A DNA stretch of 64,000 nt, taken from an uncultured Anderseniella sp. GTDB taxonomy: Bacteria > Pseudomonadota > Alphaproteobacteria > Rhizobiales > Aestuariivirgaceae. Below the pieces are notes generated by a model. The model made no database searches. It had not been told where the DNA came from and was given only the letters and a program-made list of their open reading frames with translations. This document shows positions 1 to 8,077 of the stretch, in pieces. The stretch is from positions 186,001 through 250,000 of the forward strand of contig CANKYU010000003.1 of assembly GCA_947488295.1 (NCBI GenBank), written 5' to 3'. The translations under genes were made by a program, and so were the position numbers. Within the stretch, counting starts at the first letter, position 1. Each line of letters opens with the position of its first letter.

Positions 1-541
1 GCTTTGCCGGTTCATCTTCGTCAAACCGTAAGGCTGCAAGTTGCTCCAGTGTCAATGCGGTAATCCGGCTGTCGCTCCAACCGCTGTTCCGCAGTGCCAG
101 CAGCAGGACTTCCTGACGCCGCTTGAAGGCCTTTTCACGAAACTTCTCGCGAATTTCATCGAGCCCCTGATCGGGAGCAAGGTCGGCAAAGGTCTTCTGG
201 AACGACAAGCCGGTGTTTACGCCGGTGTTCACCTGTTCTGAGAACATGTGGTCTTCAAGCTGCACGCTTGCGCGTGCAACCCAGTCCAGGTGCTCGACAT
301 GCACCCGGATATCGTTGGCCATGAGAAAGGCGAAGTTGGCCGAGCACCAGTAAGTCGGCAGCCGGAAACTGACGGTGACGTGGTCATCACTGTCAATGTC
401 CACCCGCTCGATGAAGTGCATGTCGGTTACCGGTTCATCAAGTTCCGGATCGCACACTTTTCCGATCTGTGCCCACACTGCGCGCACCTTCGGATTTCCC
501 AGATCGACCTCGAAAACACGGATTTCCTGTTGCGTGCTCAC
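1..541 (-). CDS. DUF59/MIP18-family protein of the monooxygenase operon (partial)
   Basis: The reading frame is open from a GTG at 541 down to the window edge, about 180 residues, and its C-terminus is missing. The N-terminal third carries the DUF59 core (VCDPELDEPVTDMHFIERV), a fold used by Fe-S cluster assembly factors of the MIP18/SufT type. A longer specific C-terminal part follows. The GTG lies two bases after the amidohydrolase stop, so the two are probably translationally coupled. DUF59 proteins of this kind recur in propane-monooxygenase-type operons, where a role in metal-centre maturation is usually assumed. That role is inferred here from context only. Confidence 0.75.
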   Translation of the reverse strand, partial: MSTQQEIRVFEVDLGNPKVRAVWAQIGKVCDPELDEPVTDMHFIERVDIDSDDHVTVSFRLPTYWCSANFAFLMANDIRVHVEHLDWVARASVQLEDHMFSEQVNTGVNTGLSFQKTFADLAPDQGLDEIREKFREKAFKRRQEVLLLALRNSGWSDSRITALTLEQLAALRFDEDEPAK

Positions 542-543
542 GG

Positions 544-1566
544 CTATTCGGCCGCTATCATGATGGGCGATGAAGCAAGCGTCGCCTTCCGCTCTTCCAC
601 ATCGATATTGTAGAGTTCGGCGGCATTGAGACCGAGAATCTTCTCCTTGATTTCCGGTGTCAGGTCGACGCCCGCCTGCTGCTTGATGTCCTCGGGCAAT
701 TCAAACGCCCACAGTTTTTCAACCAGCCATTGCGGTGTCCATATGGCGTAGTCCGATCCAAACAGGATTTTGTCCTCGCCGACCCAGAACAGCAGTTCTG
801 AAATAATCTCCGCGAAGTAGCGCGGACGGCTGTGAATGAACGGCAATGCCACGGCCAGGCCGGCATACACATTGGTTTCCTGAACGGCTATCCAGCAGAA
901 ATCGTCAAGCCGCGGCAGTCCGCAGTGTTCGATGACCCAGTTGAGATTCTGGAAATCGGTCGCAGCGTGGTCGACATCATGAACGTCGAATGCATCCTTG
1001 TTCAGCGGGATGATTGTCGGGCCCTTGTGCACATGCATGTTGCGTATGCCGAGTTTTTCGCACAGCTCGAAGCACTTGTAGGCCTTGGGATCATTGAGCG
1101 CCCAGCCCTTGGACTTTCCGTTCCATTCGGCCGTGTAGAGTTTGACGCCCTGAATGTCGAACGTCTCTTTCATGTAATGTATGTACTCAAGCGCCTTGTT
1201 GCCGTCGCGCGGGTCAAACGCACCGTTTACGATGAAGCGGTCAGGATACTTTTCAGCCACTTTTGCATTGCGCTCGATGGTGTTGAAACCGTTCTTGTAG
1301 AAGTCCCGCAAATACGTGGACTGCACGATGGCCACATCATCCGGTCCGTCGACGAACAGATCATTGTAGAGCTGGTTTTCGGTGTATTTTTCGAATTGCG
1401 ATTTTTCCCAGACTTCCTCGGGCGGGCTGAGCGCGGAGTGATAGGCGTAGAAGCAGTCGATGAACTGCTTGCCGTGAATGTTCGACTGATTTTCAGGACT
1501 GCCATCCCAAAAATGCGTATGGCCATCGACAACAAATATCTCTTTGCCTTCGGGTGTCTTGTACAT
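544..1566 (-). CDS. Amidohydrolase-2 family metal-dependent hydrolase
   Basis: This 340-residue protein has the N-terminal HxH metal motif (H16, H18 in DGHTHFW) expected of TIM-barrel amidohydrolases of the ACMSD/amidohydrolase-2 group. Further His/Asp candidates are seen in NMHVHKG, VIEHCG and FGSDYA. It sits between the coupling-protein gene and the DUF59 gene in the monooxygenase operon, the usual order in prm/mim-type clusters. Its substrate is unknown; a role in processing an oxidised product or in assembling the monooxygenase is inference. The ATG at 1566 is preceded by a GGAT-like ribosome site. Confidence 0.8.
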   Translation of the reverse strand: MYKTPEGKEIFVVDGHTHFWDGSPENQSNIHGKQFIDCFYAYHSALSPPEEVWEKSQFEKYTENQLYNDLFVDGPDDVAIVQSTYLRDFYKNGFNTIERNAKVAEKYPDRFIVNGAFDPRDGNKALEYIHYMKETFDIQGVKLYTAEWNGKSKGWALNDPKAYKCFELCEKLGIRNMHVHKGPTIIPLNKDAFDVHDVDHAATDFQNLNWVIEHCGLPRLDDFCWIAVQETNVYAGLAVALPFIHSRPRYFAEIISELLFWVGEDKILFGSDYAIWTPQWLVEKLWAFELPEDIKQQAGVDLTPEIKEKILGLNAAELYNIDVEERKATLASSPIMIAAE

Positions 1567-1664
1567 GAGAGTGATCCTTCAAATACCAACTTGCGTAACG
1601 TCCGGTGACGGGAGTGCACGCAACGCGCGCCTGAACAGGTGGACGCGCGTTGCGATATCGCCGT

Positions 1665-2036
1665 CTATTCGATGTAGGAGCGCATTGCTTCCATGTCGCC
1701 GAACAGAATGATGGTGTCGTCATCAACCCTGACCATCCGGCCATAGTGGGTTGATGAATTGACCTCAAATGTTTCGGCGGTCATTTCCTTGCCGAGAAAC
1801 TCCGAAATTTCCGACATCTTGAACTCCAGCTGGCCTTCACCGTCGATGCGGATCAGCGCCGGTTGATAGGTGACGGTTACATCCGGATCCTGGTCCTTGT
1901 ATTCTGCAATGGCGCGCGCCTCGACGGAGTCACTCATGGTCACCCCGCACTGATGCGAGATCGTGTCCTCGAATTTGATGTGCTTCATATCCTTGAAGAT
2001 ATTCTGCCGCGTGGCGTCTCTTGCTACTGTAGACAT
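1665..2036 (-). CDS. prmD: Monooxygenase coupling (effector) protein, MmoB/DmpM family
   Basis: The 123-residue protein starts at the ATG at 2036 (MSTVARDATRQ). The frame is open further upstream, but that part overlaps the preceding gene and has no family character. Size, the central SDSVEARAIAEY segment and the C-terminal GRMVRVDDDTIILFGDMEAM match the cofactorless regulatory subunit of soluble diiron monooxygenases. In that family it binds the hydroxylase and gates substrate and oxygen access. It lies 31 bp after the small hydroxylase subunit gene. Family assignment is secure; naming it prmD rests on the operon order. Confidence 0.8.
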   Translation of the reverse strand: MSTVARDATRQNIFKDMKHIKFEDTISHQCGVTMSDSVEARAIAEYKDQDPDVTVTYQPALIRIDGEGQLEFKMSEISEFLGKEMTAETFEVNSSTHYGRMVRVDDDTIILFGDMEAMRSYIE

Positions 2037-2067
2037 GGTGTTTGTTCCTGTTGGTTCTTGTTGGGGT

Positions 2068-3120
2068 TTAGAGACCAAGCTCGCCTTTGATCTTGCTGAA
2101 GCGCTCTTGTGCGACTTCCTGGACGTCTGAAAATGAAATCGGCTTGGAGTGCGGCAGCGACCAGATCGGCTGCAAGCCGGTTGCTGCTTTCTTAGCCAGC
2201 TTCTCGTACTTTTTGAGCCATCCGGAAAACAGCTTCTTGTTGTGAGCTGCATGCTTCTCATCCCTGATCAGAAGGTCCATCAGGTCGATCGTGTTGGCCA
2301 GATTGCGTTCATAGTCAGCTTCTGCGGCAGAGATCACCGGCGGAGTGATTGAGTCACCGTTTGCGGCTGCGACCTGGACCATGAACCCGGAGCGGAACAA
2401 TTCACCCACCAGCGGTTCGAACACCACATTGATGGCGAAGTACTGTTCCAGGTAATCCTCCGCACCCATGATGGTTTCGATGAATTCACGGGTTCCCTGC
2501 CACATGGAATCTTCCAGCCAGGTGTTCTTGCCGGCGCTGTCATCCCAGCCGTCAATGTCCAGACCGATCTCGGCCAGATACAGGGTAATGTCCTGTGCCA
2601 GGCGCAGTTTGTAGGACGAGTTGGTCAACGTCGCATTGTTGATCATCTGGGTATAGCCGTAGCGCTGTGCCTGCATCAGCGATGTGCCGAGCCCGAATTC
2701 AGCGTGCTTCCACGCGCCTAGCTGGTTCTGCAGGATCTTGTACCAGGCCTTGTCGAACTTGCGATGCACGCCGAACTTGCGGGCGTTGGAGATAACCCCC
2801 TGAATCAGGCTCTCTATTTTTGACTGGCGCTGATAATGGGTGCGTTCCCATTCCTGGTCCGGTGCCCGGAAAGCATGCCAGTTTGAACTGAGCGCCTTGG
2901 TGGCGGACTTGTCGTAAGCACCTTCGCCATTGGGAAACGCGATAATCCAGTCCTGGATCAGATAGCGTTCCGGGTCCGGCTGGACGTCAACCGTCATGTC
3001 TTCATAGTGTGAGGCGCGTTTGCCGCGAGGGTCGAAATAGCGGTATTTGCGACTGTCTGAATCGGCGAAGACAGCGGCACCTGCGGCGCCGGATCCAACT
3101 GAGCTTGATGTTGCAGGCAT
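2068..3120 (-). CDS. prmC: Diiron monooxygenase hydroxylase, small (beta) subunit
   Basis: This 350-residue protein resembles the beta subunit of soluble diiron hydroxylases. It has the family block WHAFRAPDQEWERTHYQRQ near residues 85-103 and the conserved GAWKHAEFG segment. It lacks the E-x-x-H iron-ligand pairs, as expected for the non-catalytic subunit. It would form the alpha2beta2 hydroxylase core with the product of the gene at 4369-6039. The gene lies between the reductase and the coupling protein, giving the order large subunit, reductase, small subunit, coupling protein. That order is typical of propane 2-monooxygenase (prm/mim) operons. Confidence 0.85.
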   Translation of the reverse strand: MPATSSSVGSGAAGAAVFADSDSRKYRYFDPRGKRASHYEDMTVDVQPDPERYLIQDWIIAFPNGEGAYDKSATKALSSNWHAFRAPDQEWERTHYQRQSKIESLIQGVISNARKFGVHRKFDKAWYKILQNQLGAWKHAEFGLGTSLMQAQRYGYTQMINNATLTNSSYKLRLAQDITLYLAEIGLDIDGWDDSAGKNTWLEDSMWQGTREFIETIMGAEDYLEQYFAINVVFEPLVGELFRSGFMVQVAAANGDSITPPVISAAEADYERNLANTIDLMDLLIRDEKHAAHNKKLFSGWLKKYEKLAKKAATGLQPIWSLPHSKPISFSDVQEVAQERFSKIKGELGL

Positions 3121-3172
3121 TTTGATCTCCCTTGGGTTTACGGTTTCGTTTTTTCAGCCATGGATTTTGTTT

Positions 3173-4258
3173 TCAGCGACTGACGGCCTCCAGTTTTTGC
3201 GGCAGTTCATCGGCCGCATTGGCCACAGTGAACCGGTCAACAAAAGTGCGGTCGCCATCGAAGTCGTGCATGAACAGTACGGGCATGAGCGCGTCGATCA
3301 TCGGCGGTGGTCCGCACGCATAAACGTCGCCGTCGCCATCCACATCGAGCAGCTTGAGATGCGCATCGACGACTTCATGCACGAACCCTTTTTCCCCGTT
3401 CCAGCCGGCATCGTCTGAGGCTTCGGAAAGCACCGGGATGAATTTGAGGCGGGGGTTGGCAGCGGTCAGGCCGTTAATCTCGTCAAGGTAGAACAGATCG
3501 GCCCGGGTGCGTGCGCCATAGAAGAAATGCACATCACGTTGCTCGCCGCTGGCCAGGTGGTCGTTCAGGATGGCCCAGATCGGCGACATGCCTGAACCGG
3601 CTCCAACCAGTATCACCGGTCCTTGTCTTCCTTCGCGGCGGAAGCAGCTTCCATAGGGTCCTTTGACGGTGACTTCGGCTCCGACCCGGATGCCGCCGTC
3701 GTCGAGTTCGCTGGAGAACTTTCCTTGCGGATATTTTTTGATGATGAATCTGAGTTTTTCGGCTTCGAGCGGCGAATTTGCCATGGAGAACGAGCGCGTA
3801 ATCGTCTGCCCTTGCGACGTTGTGACCGTGATCTCGACATATTGGCCAGCCCAGAATTTGAGGGGTCTTTCGAGCTCAATGTCCACCTGCCGGATGTCTG
3901 AAGTCAGCTTTTCGATAGCGGCGATTGCGCCCGCGAACTCCTTGACGGCGATGGACTTGGAGAGCAGTTCCTCGTCGAAATTGAGCAGCTCGATTTCAAC
4001 ATCGCTTTCGGCGAGGCTGCAGCACAAAAGGACATGGTCGGCATCGCGTTCCATCTCACTCAGCGCAAAGGTCGAGTGCTTTTTCAGCTCAACGTCGCCG
4101 TCCAGAAGAATCGACTTGCAGGCCGAACACTGACCCTCCTTGCATCCATGCGGCAGGCTGATGCCCTGGCGAAATGCTGCATCGAGGATGGTCTCGCCAT
4201 CTTCAGCCTCGAACTCCACGCCAACCGGCTGAAGCAGCACTGTATAGGTATCCGTCAT
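3173..4258 (-). CDS. prmB: Monooxygenase reductase, [2Fe-2S]/FAD/NAD(P)H
   Basis: The 361-residue electron-transfer subunit has three parts. Residues 1-95 form a plant-type ferredoxin domain with cluster cysteines C39, C44, C47 and C79 or C80 (CX4CX2C...C). An FAD domain follows with RSFSMANSP (R155-P163). The C-terminal NAD(P)H domain has GAGSGMSP and the terminal CGPPPMIDAL motif. It passes electrons from NAD(P)H to the diiron hydroxylase. The ATG at 4258 has a GGAAGG ribosome site upstream. It is separated from the large-subunit gene by 110 bp containing a strong hairpin. Confidence 0.88.
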   Translation of the reverse strand: MTDTYTVLLQPVGVEFEAEDGETILDAAFRQGISLPHGCKEGQCSACKSILLDGDVELKKHSTFALSEMERDADHVLLCCSLAESDVEIELLNFDEELLSKSIAVKEFAGAIAAIEKLTSDIRQVDIELERPLKFWAGQYVEITVTTSQGQTITRSFSMANSPLEAEKLRFIIKKYPQGKFSSELDDGGIRVGAEVTVKGPYGSCFRREGRQGPVILVGAGSGMSPIWAILNDHLASGEQRDVHFFYGARTRADLFYLDEINGLTAANPRLKFIPVLSEASDDAGWNGEKGFVHEVVDAHLKLLDVDGDGDVYACGPPPMIDALMPVLFMHDFDGDRTFVDRFTVANAADELPQKLEAVSR

Positions 4259-4320
4259 GTTGCCAAAAGCCTTCCAGGAGAGTTCAACATATTGATTTAT
4301 TTGTAGATTATGGGGTTAGA

Positions 4321-4351
4321 CGGGAACCGGTGATGGGACGACCGGTTCCCG
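4321..4351 (-). terminator. Intercistronic stem-loop between large subunit and reductase genes
   Basis: Perfect 11-bp inverted repeat (CGGGAACCGGT at 4321-4331, complement at 4341-4351) with a 9-base loop, just after the large-subunit stop. There is no clear U-tract on the minus strand. It could be an mRNA stabiliser/processing site or a leaky terminator that raises the large subunit over the reductase, rather than a full stop. Confidence 0.6.
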
Positions 4352-4368
4352 CCTGTGCAATCAACGGG

Positions 4369-6039
4369 TCAATTGCACTTGTTGATGGTGAAACCGGCTC
4401 TGTAGTCAGCCAGGTGCTGTTCGCGATCGGCTGGAGACATGTCGCGCAACAGCTTCAGCGGTGACATAAGGGTGTGACCGCGCACATCGTCGAGCGTCCA
4501 CATCTCCTTGTCGTCGAAACGCAGATGAGGCTGAGGTATGAGGGTTTTTCCATCTGAGCGAACGAAGTTCAGGTCGACTATGGCGTCGGCCAGATCCACC
4601 CCGTGGTACAGGGTTTCCCATTCGCGTTTGCCGCTGAAACGCCCCATCGCCGGGGTCGGACGACCCTGATACTCATCAGCGAAGGCTTCGACTGCGGTCC
4701 AGCGATCATTCTCATGGGCGAAGGTATGAAGCTGGCCGTCAATTTCATCGACAACTATATCTTCACGAATGAGACACGGCACCAGGCAGCTCCAGCAGCG
4801 ATGCGGGTACACGTATCCAACCTCTTCATTGAACGTGACCACCTTGGAGCCCTTGTGGCTCAGCTTTTCGTACCACTTCCAGAATTCGCCAAACTTGGCA
4901 TACCAGCCGGGATACTTGTGCTCGAACCATTCGAAGTCCTTTTCGGTCTGGGCTTCGATACGCCAGAAGTTGACCGGCCAGCCAACGGCAAAGAACTGTG
5001 CCACCGTGTGGACGTACATCTTCTCGGTGATGCGCTTCCAGGCTTCGTGGACATCGTCGTGGTGAATTTTGACACCATACTTTTCAAGCGGCAGCATGTA
5101 GGTGCGGTAGTAATCTTCAAAAATCCAGCGGTGCCACATCTCCGCATAGGATTCCTTGTCCTTGTCGCGGTTGGTGGTGCCATACTCGATGAAGGTGCCG
5201 ATGGCAGCGTCAACGATGGCGTGGTTCTGCCAGAACGCATATTTCATGTCGCGCTCGAGAAGCTGGTAGTTCTCCGGCTCTTTCAGCATCGACATCAGCA
5301 TCGAGTGGCCATTGCCGATATGCCGGCTTTCATCGGACTGCACTGACAGGAAAACCGTCGGCAGGGCATAGTCGCCATTGCGCGCGGCTTCTGACGGCAT
5401 GGCCACGAACAGGGTGTTGGTGAAGGCCGTTTCAGCGACAATGGTCAGATAGATGCTGGCGGCCGTGATGGCATCGCCGGTCAGGAAACCTTCGCCAAAC
5501 TGACGGCCGATGGTCGTGGCATAGCATTTGCCGAATGCTTCCTCGGTGATGTCGAACCCTGCCGGGTCGATATAGTTCTCCATGTACCATTTCTTCAGGT
5601 TCATCTGGATTGTCGAGTGCCTGAATTCATCGACCATCTGCATGGTGAACCCGGTACGCAGTTCTTCGCCGGGCGTCAGCCGCGCCACCATTGCCATCGA
5701 ACGGGCGGCGGAAATTTCCGGGAACGGGATGATGGCCAGGAACAGCTTCATCCATTCGATCCAGCGCGGCTCGACATTGCGGAACATGTCGCCGCGAAGG
5801 GCTGCATCAAGCGCGCCATAGACCCGGTTGTCCTTTTCCTCTTCCATGGGGAAATAGGACCGCAGGACCTGCTTCATCGGATCTTTCGGGGTCTTGGTAA
5901 TCTTGTAGTCGGTAGGATAGGTCATCGCTTCTTGAACATAGGACGGGTTCCAACCCAAATCGGCAATCTTCGCCGCTGCGTCACCAACCGAAATCCCACG
6001 CTGCGAAGTGATTTTATTCAGAGTAAGTGTCTTGGACAT
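4369..6039 (-). CDS. prmA: Soluble diiron monooxygenase hydroxylase, large (alpha) subunit
   Basis: The chosen start at 6039 (MSKTLTLNK) gives 556 residues, the usual length; 18 further upstream codons are open but unlikely. Six iron ligands can be read: E108, E138, H141, E203, E237, H240, including the DEFRH and DESRH motifs. Their spacing (30, 3, 62, 34, 3) equals that of the methane monooxygenase hydroxylase ligands. This is the catalytic subunit that inserts oxygen into C-H bonds. Length and operon order fit the propane/phenol/acetone (prm/mim) subgroup. The true substrate cannot be told from sequence alone. Confidence 0.88.
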   Translation of the reverse strand: MSKTLTLNKITSQRGISVGDAAAKIADLGWNPSYVQEAMTYPTDYKITKTPKDPMKQVLRSYFPMEEEKDNRVYGALDAALRGDMFRNVEPRWIEWMKLFLAIIPFPEISAARSMAMVARLTPGEELRTGFTMQMVDEFRHSTIQMNLKKWYMENYIDPAGFDITEEAFGKCYATTIGRQFGEGFLTGDAITAASIYLTIVAETAFTNTLFVAMPSEAARNGDYALPTVFLSVQSDESRHIGNGHSMLMSMLKEPENYQLLERDMKYAFWQNHAIVDAAIGTFIEYGTTNRDKDKESYAEMWHRWIFEDYYRTYMLPLEKYGVKIHHDDVHEAWKRITEKMYVHTVAQFFAVGWPVNFWRIEAQTEKDFEWFEHKYPGWYAKFGEFWKWYEKLSHKGSKVVTFNEEVGYVYPHRCWSCLVPCLIREDIVVDEIDGQLHTFAHENDRWTAVEAFADEYQGRPTPAMGRFSGKREWETLYHGVDLADAIVDLNFVRSDGKTLIPQPHLRFDDKEMWTLDDVRGHTLMSPLKLLRDMSPADREQHLADYRAGFTINKCN

Positions 6040-6331
6040 CTCCAGTTCTCCATCTCGTTCCAAATTACTTCTGCACTTTGTGTGCGCGCACAAATCGAAA
6101 GCTGGCCTGATCAGATGCAGGCCCGGCAGTTCGGCAAAGATTTGGGGGAAAGCGATTTACCGGCTATGACCGGCGCTGCGATGAACAGGGCCATCAATGG
6201 TCAAAAATCCAAAACTTTCGGATTGGATGATTGGCACATTCATGGCTCAGACCTCCACGCAAATTCCTCCCACTCTTCGTTCTTATGACCCTTGCGGTTT
6301 GCTCGCCGGGTTCGTTGATTAAGGTTAACGC

Positions 6332-6347
6332 TGCAAGGGGTGTGCCA
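6332..6347 (-). promoter_or_regulatory. Sigma-54 (-24/-12) promoter of the monooxygenase operon
   Basis: On the minus strand the sequence reads TGGCACA, four Cs, TTGCA, which fits TGGCACG-N4-TTGCW with one mismatch and correct spacing. It points at the large-subunit gene about 290 bp downstream, leaving a long leader. Sigma-54 dependence would require an enhancer-binding activator; none is encoded next to it inside the window, so it may lie beyond the left edge. Confidence 0.7.
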
Positions 6348-6398
6348 AACTCGAAAACACCTAATATCGGCGCTTTCATTTCGGAAAGAACATCAGAT

Positions 6399-6433
6399 TC
6401 GTCCGATAATCGGACGATTGTATCGCGACAATC
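6399..6433. promoter_or_regulatory. Tandem palindromes, candidate upstream activator sites
   Basis: A perfect 9-1-9 palindrome (TCGTCCGAT, A, ATCGGACGA at 6399-6417) overlaps the start of a second dyad (GATTGT-N6-ACAATC at 6416-6433). They lie about 55-85 bp upstream of the -24 box at 6347, where enhancer-binding proteins often bind. That they are binding sites is inference from symmetry and position. Confidence 0.5.
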
Positions 6434-6859
6434 GTACGTTAATGCCGGCTCTGTGTGATTGGCGCGGGCCGCGTCAGTGTGCAAAGCGTCAAGGGTAATT
6501 TGGCTATGCAAATACTGCTCAACTCAAGGCTCTGCCGAGGGGTGTTTTTCCGAATTTTGAAGGCGATATTTTCCCCCTCCCGGAGACACGTTGAAAGGTC
6601 TTTAAATCAGCTACAGAAAACAGCCGTCGCCGGATGTCAAAAAAGCGCCGGCAATTGAAAATCAGAAATATTGTTGTTGCCTCTTTTTAAAATTGACGCA
6701 TCCTGATTCAGATCGAGCAGGTTTGAAAAACGCATCGAAATCTTTTCTGTATGTGGCCTGCACCGGGCAATGTGAATTTAAAAGAAGCCCGGTTAATGCA
6801 TTGAAAAATATAAATTATTTATCGGAATGCAGATGTAACGGAAAACAGGATGGTGCGTC
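6434..6859. other. Non-coding stretch between divergent units
   Basis: AT-rich in its second half, with several TTTAAA/TTTTTAAAA stretches that could hold a promoter for the plus-strand gene at 6860. Open frames here have non-coding composition. I see no RNA gene or further clear repeat. Confidence 0.4.
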
Positions 6860-7333
6860 ATGCCAGCTGAAAAAAAGCTCTCCGGTCTGCAGACCAACAG
6901 TGACGGTATCGCAGAGAAAATTCTTGCGCAGGCAGATCGGGACATCGTTTTCTCGATCAGAATTCTTGGCGAAAGCAGAAATTTTTTGCAGCAACATTTT
7001 CAGGATTTCATACGCCTGGAACTGGACAAACGCGATGTCTCATTTGACGATCATCCGCTGCTGTTGCCGTTCATCGAAACCCATGCCTCAGAACTCACTG
7101 AATTCGTTGCAACCGGGGTCGGTTTACAGCACCAGTTTTCGGTTCGTGAATTTGAAAAACTGGTTGGCGATCCGATGAAACTGTTTCGAGTCGATCTTTG
7201 GGACTCGCTATCGTCCCACATTGCGGTTGCGGAACAGCAGTTTCTCTCAGGCATGGATGGGCTGCGCGCTATCCTTGCGGCGGTTGCGGAAGAACGTGCA
7301 GTACAGCAAGCCAAACGTGGTGATGTGCCATGA
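6860..7333 (+). CDS. Hypothetical alpha-helical protein
   Basis: The 157-residue protein is not recognised. It is predicted mainly helical and acidic, without signal peptide or membrane segment, with leucine/isoleucine-rich stretches (FLQQHFQDFIRLELDKRD) and a charged C-terminus. AGGA lies 13 bases before the ATG. It is the first plus-strand gene of a loose cluster with a coiled-coil protein, a WD40-like protein and a 59-residue protein, so a shared function is possible. Codon composition is consistent with a real gene. Confidence 0.6.
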   Translation: MPAEKKLSGLQTNSDGIAEKILAQADRDIVFSIRILGESRNFLQQHFQDFIRLELDKRDVSFDDHPLLLPFIETHASELTEFVATGVGLQHQFSVREFEKLVGDPMKLFRVDLWDSLSSHIAVAEQQFLSGMDGLRAILAAVAEERAVQQAKRGDVP

Positions 7334-7350
7334 TCGCAGACCCCGTGACG

Positions 7351-7664
7351 TCAGTTCTTATGCTTTGGATCGCTCGGCGCAACCCACGAATCCAGCAATG
7401 CTGCCGGGTTTTCCCGAAGTGTTTTGTGGGCGGATTCCATCAAACCGGCCATGTCGCGGGGTGGAAGGTCGGACAGATGTTTTTGCGCATTTTCGATATC
7501 AGCCTGTCGAGACGTTTCCGCTGCCCGGGCAAGGGCCCGGGTGCACGGGTGATTGTCACCCAGCGCGCTGCGTGCCTGCTGTTCAAGTGCTGCAAACAGG
7601 GGCGTGCCAAAGTCGTCAAACACCGGATGCCCCCGTCTTCTGCATCGTCTTCATCGTGCTTCAT
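7351..7664 (-). CDS. Small hypothetical protein with an apparent frameshift
   Basis: Minus-strand codons from 7623 (GTG) to the stop at 7351 encode about 90 residues of normal protein composition, with an Ala/Leu-rich helical region (PLFAALEQQARSALG). Just upstream in another frame an ATG at 7664, preceded by GGAAAG, opens MKHDEDDAEDGG. The two segments would join into one 104- to 105-residue protein if the run of five Gs at 7634-7630 (minus strand) were one base longer. Either the gene starts at GTG 7623 or the run hides a sequencing error or true frameshift. Family unknown. It converges on the gene ending at 7333. Confidence 0.5.
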
Positions 7665-7723
7665 CCACTTTCCAAAAACCGGCGTCGGACATTTATTGCC
7701 GACGCCTGGAATGGTGCATAGCC

Positions 7724-8029
7724 ATGACTGAAAAATCCAGTGAGATACAGGAAATCTTCCAGCACAGGTTGGATGTGACGTTGAAAATTTCTCAGTTGAA
7801 CGCACAGCATCTGCAGCAGTCACAACACCTTATGGGCGTGCGTCTGGATGTGCAGCGCTGTGCCGACAAGGTAGATGAAAACACTGCCGACGCCGCCTTG
7901 CAGGCTGAGTATGCCCAATCGAAGGCTCTCGAGGCGCGGCTCGTTTCAGAAATGGAACAGTGCGACGCGAACCGGATGAAGTTTGAACGGGAAGTCGAAA
8001 AGCTGGATCGGAAACTGGCCGCACTGTGA
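7724..8029 (+). CDS. Small coiled-coil protein
   Basis: The 101-residue protein is built almost entirely of heptad-like charged helix (QHLMGVRLDVQRC, EYAQSKALEARLVSEMEQ, FEREVEKLDRKLAAL), suggesting a cytoplasmic coiled coil. No signal peptide, membrane segment or known domain is seen. The start at 7724 is chosen because upstream in-frame codons lie in non-coding sequence. The next gene (WD40-like) starts 48 bp downstream on the same strand, suggesting one transcript. Function unknown. Confidence 0.65.
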   Translation: MTEKSSEIQEIFQHRLDVTLKISQLNAQHLQQSQHLMGVRLDVQRCADKVDENTADAALQAEYAQSKALEARLVSEMEQCDANRMKFEREVEKLDRKLAAL

Positions 8030-8077
8030 GTGCGAAAATGCGTCTTTCTGCGGCGCAACTGAACGGGAGTTGAAGCT

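Noticed and set aside
832..1608. Long plus-strand open frame opposite the amidohydrolase gene
   Set aside because: It is a shadow of the minus-strand gene, with no family sequence and no ribosome site.
6229..6245. Plus-strand TGGCACA-TTCA-TGGCT resembling a sigma-54 promoter
   Set aside because: It lies inside the monooxygenase leader and points away from any gene within 600 bp, and the -12 part is poor. The minus-strand element at 6332-6347 is better placed.
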